Shown: piece by piece, positions 15,663-21,750 of the stretch
Layout: every line of letters begins with the position of its first letter
How positions within the stretch are numbered: position 1 is the first letter of the stretch
Source of the DNA: CAYRPN01 sp964426135
GTDB lineage: Bacteria > Planctomycetota > Phycisphaerae > Phycisphaerales > Phycisphaeraceae
Direction: 5' to 3'
Length of the DNA stretch: 21,750 bases
Assembly: GCA_964426135.1 (NCBI GenBank)
Contig: CAYRPN010000104.1
Span: forward strand, 1 to 21,750
Translations under genes and position numbers: made by a program
The notes under the pieces: generated by a model
The model's database searches: none
What the model was told of the DNA's origin: nothing
Seen by the model: only the letters and a program-made list of their open reading frames with translations

Positions 15663-16214
15663 ATGCCTTCCACTCTTGCGCGTCGCCTGCTCGTTGCCGC
15701 GGCATTGCTGGCCGCTGTTCAGGCGGCCGCGCTCGTCGCCGAGGACAAGCCTGCTTCCAAGCCCGCTGCGGATGCCGTGGAGCCCGCCGCGCCCATCGCA
15801 CCGCCTCAGCCGCCGCCGCTGCCGCGCGATCCGCAGCGCGAGGCGGAAGACGAAATCGTGCCGCCGGAGGATCGCCTGGGCGCCGTGAAGATGGCGGTGA
15901 ACTTCAAGGACACGCCGCTGGTCGAAGTGCTGGAACAGATCGGCGACAAGGCGAAAGTGGACATCATTCCGCTCTGGCCCCGGCTCGAAGCGCTGGGCTA
16001 TTCCAGGGAGATTCCGATCACCTTCAAGACTCGCCGGCCGATCCTGGCCCGCACCGCCTTGAACCTGGTCCTGCGTCTGGCGAACAGCGCCAACGGGGCG
16101 AAGCTTGTCGCGCAGGCGGAAGACGACGTGCTGGTGATCGACGTGGAGGTGATGCCGCAGCCGGAGCCTCAGCCGGAGCCAGCCGTGCCGTTCGAGCCGC
16201 CAGCGCCGGGATAA
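15663..16214 (+). CDS. Exported protein with STN / secretin-N-like domain
   Basis: A protein of 183 residues from the ATG at 15663, chosen because GGAG lies about ten bases upstream and a Sec signal peptide follows at once (LARRLLVAAALLAAVQAAAL). Residues 27-70 are a Pro/Ala-rich linker. Residues about 73-163 (VKMAVNFKDTPLVEVLEQIG ... LEALGYSREIPITFKTRRPI ... ALNLVLRL ... DDVLVIDVE) show the strand-helix-strand pattern of the secretin/TonB short N-terminal (STN) domain, which is frequent in planctomycete exported proteins. The C-terminus is a PEPQPEP low-complexity tail. There is no secretin barrel or TonB plug, so it is a stand-alone domain protein. It lies between DUF1501 and its usual partner gene, on the opposite strand. 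Role unknown. Confidence 0.75.
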   Translation: MPSTLARRLLVAAALLAAVQAAALVAEDKPASKPAADAVEPAAPIAPPQPPPLPRDPQREAEDEIVPPEDRLGAVKMAVNFKDTPLVEVLEQIGDKAKVDIIPLWPRLEALGYSREIPITFKTRRPILARTALNLVLRLANSANGAKLVAQAEDDVLVIDVEVMPQPEPQPEPAVPFEPPAPG

Positions 16215-16237
16215 GAACGCATGAAGAGGTGATGTAG

Positions 16238-16348
16238 ATCCGCAGATTCGATTGTGGTTAGCGGTCGGGCCGAGTCCGCAAGGCCCATCCTTCTGGGATC
16301 GCCGACGGGTGGACCTCGTGGACTCGGCCCGACCGCGAACCTGCGGAT
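16238..16348. repeat. Nested inverted repeat between STN-like and lipoprotein genes
   Basis: Inner arms GCGGTCGGGCCGAGTCC (16261-16277) and GGACTCGGCCCGACCGC (16320-16336) are perfect reverse complements. Outer arms ATCCGCAG (16238-16245) and CTGCGGAT (16341-16348) also pair. The 42-bp loop is non-coding. This sequence differs from families A and B but has the same nested design. Confidence 0.75.
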
Positions 16349-16382
16349 GTGCATTTGCGTGCTTTCGACAGGAACAACCGCG

Positions 16383-16730
16383 ATGACTTTTCGACTTATA
16401 TTGCTAATTCTGTATTTGGTTCTCGGAGGCGGCTGCGCGTACGACTACCGCACTGTCGCATTTCGGGTCTTCGACGCGACTACCACACAGCCAATTCGCG
16501 GTGCCAAGGTTGAAAGCTCGAGGCTGCCGCGTTTCATGGACTTGCGGCCTGATGCCGAATGGGCAAGTGGTATCTCTGACGCGAACGGACTTGTTGTGCT
16601 GGACATCCCTACTCATCACATGGAAATGAATGTCTGGGCAGGCGGTTACGAACTACTTGTGATTCGACACGACACAGTTGTCAATAACACGGCGCGCGTG
16701 GTTGATGCACCAATGCAACCGGAGAAGTGA
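16383..16730 (+). CDS. Small lipoprotein with carboxypeptidase-regulatory-like beta-sandwich
   Basis: A protein of 115 residues from the ATG at 16383; the upstream in-frame ORF is repeat-derived. Residues 1-17 are hydrophobic, then LGGGC with Cys18 as the likely lipidated residue (a loose lipobox). Residues about 24-110 (TVAFRVFDATTTQPIRGAKV ... GISDANGLVVLDI ... VWAGGYELLVI) match the pattern of carboxypeptidase-regulatory / transthyretin-like domains, with 'T.QPI.GA.V' and 'D.NG' turns. Its codons include ATA, TTG, CTA and CTT near the start, and it is visibly less GC-rich than its neighbours, suggesting more recent acquisition. It ends 8 bp from the convergent DUF1553 gene. Function unknown; probably envelope-attached. 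Confidence 0.7.
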   Translation: MTFRLILLILYLVLGGGCAYDYRTVAFRVFDATTTQPIRGAKVESSRLPRFMDLRPDAEWASGISDANGLVVLDIPTHHMEMNVWAGGYELLVIRHDTVVNNTARVVDAPMQPEK

Positions 16731-16738
16731 CTCCCGCC

Positions 16739-20233
<3,495 letters not shown>

Positions 20234-20299
20234 GCGTCGCGTTTCATGATACCAGTGCATCGTCCCATCGCATCCGGGCAATTGCCTTGCAATCGCATC

Positions 20300-20517
20300 G
20301 GGTCTGCCAATATTTCCGTGGGCGGCACTCCGGCCCCCTCTCCCTCCTAGGGAGAGGGCTGGGGTGAGGGTCGGGACGCACAAGTTTGCAATCGCCACCA
20401 TTGCGTGACGGATGCCGCAACCATCTGTTCGTTGCGACCCTCACCCGGCCTCGAAGACTCGGCCACCCTCTCCCTGGAAGGGAGAGGGGAGCAAGGCCCC
20501 GGAAAAATTGGCAAACC
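20300..20517. repeat. Family B nested palindrome, full copy 2
   Basis: Outer ends GGGTCTGCCAATA and ATTGGCAAACC are inverted. The internal CTCTCCCT/AGGGAGAG stems and GGTGAGGGTCG / CGACCCTCACC arms match the copy at 15394-15618 in the same orientation. The central loop around GTGACGGATGCCGCAACCAT is nearly identical. It lies between two minus-strand genes, upstream of the PSCyt1 gene. Confidence 0.85.
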
Positions 20518-20530
20518 AATCGCATCCGGT

Positions 20531-21445
20531 TCAGCCAAACAAATTGCTTTGGCGCAGGTAGGTCGCGGCGATGTAGACCGCCACGGTCCTCGGCAGAAAA
20601 TTGACCGCGATGAGGAACGCGGTTTCGCGCACGCCCACTTCGAAAAGAAAGGCAATGAGGAATCCCGTGAGGATCAGGTAGTAGCCGAATCCCGCGACCA
20701 GCAGCGACCACTCGAAATCCACCAGCACGAGGTTGGCGGTGAAGAGCACGTCGGCGACGGCGGTCAGGCCCAGCGTGACGGCGGCGGCCTTGGTGAGCGT
20801 GCCGCGGAACGGGCCCAGCGGCATGTCCAGCCACCGGGCCGCCATGAACAGCGTCGCCACCATGACCGGCAGAAAAATCAGCGTCTGCACGGTCAACGCG
20901 GCGGCCACGGCGGAGAATCGCGCGGGCCAGCCGTGCATCCAGTACATCCACAGAAACACGGCGATCGACTGGCCGGCGATCAGCGAAAGCGCGGGCACGT
21001 GGATATTCCGCCACGGCGATTCGCGGACTTCATCCTCGCGCTCCAAGAGCGCGGCCAGCACCGGGCTGACGCGCGTGGCGGCGTGGCCTTGCGGGCCGTC
21101 GGGCAGGGTGGCAAGGACAGGCCGGGAATCGGGATTGGGGATTCGGGAATCGGGGGAACCGGTCTCGCCGGCCGGTGCGGCGGTCGGCACTTCGAAATCG
21201 GCATCGCCCAGGGCGCCGGGCGTGTGCGCGGGAACACCGGCCGCGGTGGCCACTTTGTCTTCGCGCGTGTGTCCTTTCGTCCCGGGCATCGCCCACGCCG
21301 GCTGCGGGATTTTGAACTGAAAGCCGCACGGGCACGTCGCTGTGCGGCCGGCGAGTTCGACGCGCATGCGGAACTGCTTCCCGCATTTCGGACAGGCGGC
21401 GGCGATCACCGGTGCGGAGTTCTCCGTGTTCATCGTGGCAACCAT
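20531..21445 (-). CDS. Zinc-ribbon membrane protein with five C-terminal helices
   Basis: A protein of 304 residues; a second ATG four codons in (21433) is an equally good start, and neither has a clear ribosome-binding sequence. Residues 18-40 form a zinc ribbon (Cys18-PK-Cys21 and Cys38-P-Cys40, CPKCGKQFRM...CPCGFQFKI), common at the N-termini of planctomycete membrane proteins. Residues 50-148 are a low-complexity linker containing DSRIPNPDSRP (about 100-108), encoded by a heptamer tandem repeat. Five hydrophobic helices follow (about 151-171, 177-203, 218-242, 245-270, 274-296). The role is unknown; metal binding is inferred. It is the same strand as the PSCyt1 gene but separated from it by about 300 bp holding a family B repeat, so co-transcription is doubtful. 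Confidence 0.85.
   Translation of the reverse strand: MVATMNTENSAPVIAAACPKCGKQFRMRVELAGRTATCPCGFQFKIPQPAWAMPGTKGHTREDKVATAAGVPAHTPGALGDADFEVPTAAPAGETGSPDSRIPNPDSRPVLATLPDGPQGHAATRVSPVLAALLEREDEVRESPWRNIHVPALSLIAGQSIAVFLWMYWMHGWPARFSAVAAALTVQTLIFLPVMVATLFMAARWLDMPLGPFRGTLTKAAAVTLGLTAVADVLFTANLVLVDFEWSLLVAGFGYYLILTGFLIAFLFEVGVRETAFLIAVNFLPRTVAVYIAATYLRQSNLFG
21124..21156 (-). repeat. Heptamer tandem array inside the zinc-ribbon membrane protein gene
   Basis: Four 7-bp units on the plus strand (GGGAATC, GGGATTG, GGGATTC, GGGAATC) followed by a G run. In the minus-strand gene they encode the PDSRIPNPDSRP segment. The unit resembles the GGATTTC unit in the neighbouring DUF1553 gene and is likewise not a multiple of three. 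Confidence 0.85.
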
Positions 21446-21480
21446 TGATTGAAAGACAGGCCCGCGATTGAAAAGTTCAG

Positions 21481-21544
21481 CGACGGGGCTTGCCCCGTTC
21501 CGGTCGTACGCCCCGCGCCGAGGGAGCGGGGCAAGCCCCCGTCG
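21481..21544. repeat. Inverted repeat CGACGGGGCTTGCCCCG
   Basis: Arms at 21481-21497 and 21527-21544 are reverse complements with a single extra C in the right arm; the left arm also contains its own short palindrome (GGGGC-TT-GCCCC). It lies upstream of the zinc-ribbon membrane protein gene. Confidence 0.75.
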
Positions 21545-21549
21545 AGATT

Positions 21550-21735
21550 GACGGTCACTTTAGAAAAGGCCGCGGTTCGATTCCCCTCCCTCTTAGGGAG
21601 GGGTTAGGGGAGGGTCGGGCGAACTGCATGATTGTGGCTCCAATCAGGCTGCTGACCCGACCCTCCCCCCGCCCCTCCCTAGGAGGGAGGGGAGTCCGAA
21701 TCCAGCCATCGGCGGCGTTTACTAAAGTGACCGTC
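21550..21735. repeat. Three-level nested palindrome, family B variant
   Basis: Outer arms GACGGTCACTTTAG (21550-21563) and its exact reverse complement (21722-21735) enclose middle arms at 21582-21619 and 21656-21693, built on CCCTCC/GGAGGG and GGGTCGGG/CCCGACCC. Each middle arm contains its own CCCCTCCCT...AGGGAGGGG palindrome. The design parallels family B but the sequence and loop differ. No gene is visible from 21446 to the window end. Confidence 0.8.
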
Positions 21736-21750
21736 GCTAAACGGGATGCG

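Noticed and set aside
20234..20401. N-terminal extension of the PSCyt1 protein to an upstream ATG
   Set aside because: The extra 56 residues translate part of a family B repeat and would bury the signal peptide.

Overview
This is a GC-rich bacterial chromosome segment that almost certainly comes from a planctomycete. The strongest markers are a large secreted protein combining planctomycete cytochrome (PSCyt1), DUF1549 and DUF1553 domains, a Tat-exported DUF1501 protein, a secreted ThuA-like protein, an H-X-DG type pseudopilin, and two membrane proteins carrying zinc ribbons. The 'CxxCGY...RCPECG' style of ribbon hints at Phycisphaerae or a relative, but the class cannot be fixed from this sequence alone.

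Layout. 67-582: a dense cluster of nested inverted repeats. 581-5611 (-): a giant TPR protein with an embedded C39-like cysteine peptidase domain. 5903-7839: a divergent pair, a small hypothetical (-) and a ten-helix zinc-ribbon membrane protein (+). 8049-9005 (+): a ThuA-like secreted protein bracketed by 30-bp near-identical direct repeats. 9223-9305 (-): tRNA-Leu(UAG). 9658-10806 (+): an EboD-type sugar-phosphate cyclase of the 3-dehydroquinate synthase family. 11029-13201: a divergent pair, a pseudopilin (-) and a serine beta-lactamase-family protein (+). 13291-13811 (+): a ParE/RelE toxin with its antitoxin. 13828-20233: the DUF1501 gene (-) and the PSCyt1/DUF1549/DUF1553 gene (-), usually adjacent partners in this phylum, separated here by two plus-strand genes (an STN-like exported protein and a lipoprotein). 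20531-21445 (-): a second zinc-ribbon membrane protein. 21481-21735: more nested palindromes.

The most unusual property of the window is its repeat content. At least eight kinds of palindromic or nested-palindromic elements fill nearly every intergenic gap, and some recur (one family three times, another four times plus a variant). One 102-bp palindrome sits in frame inside a coding sequence and encodes the same short peptides on both strands. Tandem arrays with 7- and 8-bp units, neither divisible by three, lie inside two genes, so gain or loss of one unit would shift the reading frame. No transposase, integrase, phage gene or CRISPR array is visible.

Most genes look like independent units rather than one pathway. 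The clear functional pairings are the toxin-antitoxin operon and the DUF1501 with PSCyt1/DUF1553 pair, an exported system of unknown biochemical role. No complete new multi-gene system can be demonstrated here. The best candidates for something undescribed are the coding palindromic element, the frame-shifting tandem arrays, and the TPR/C39 giant protein.
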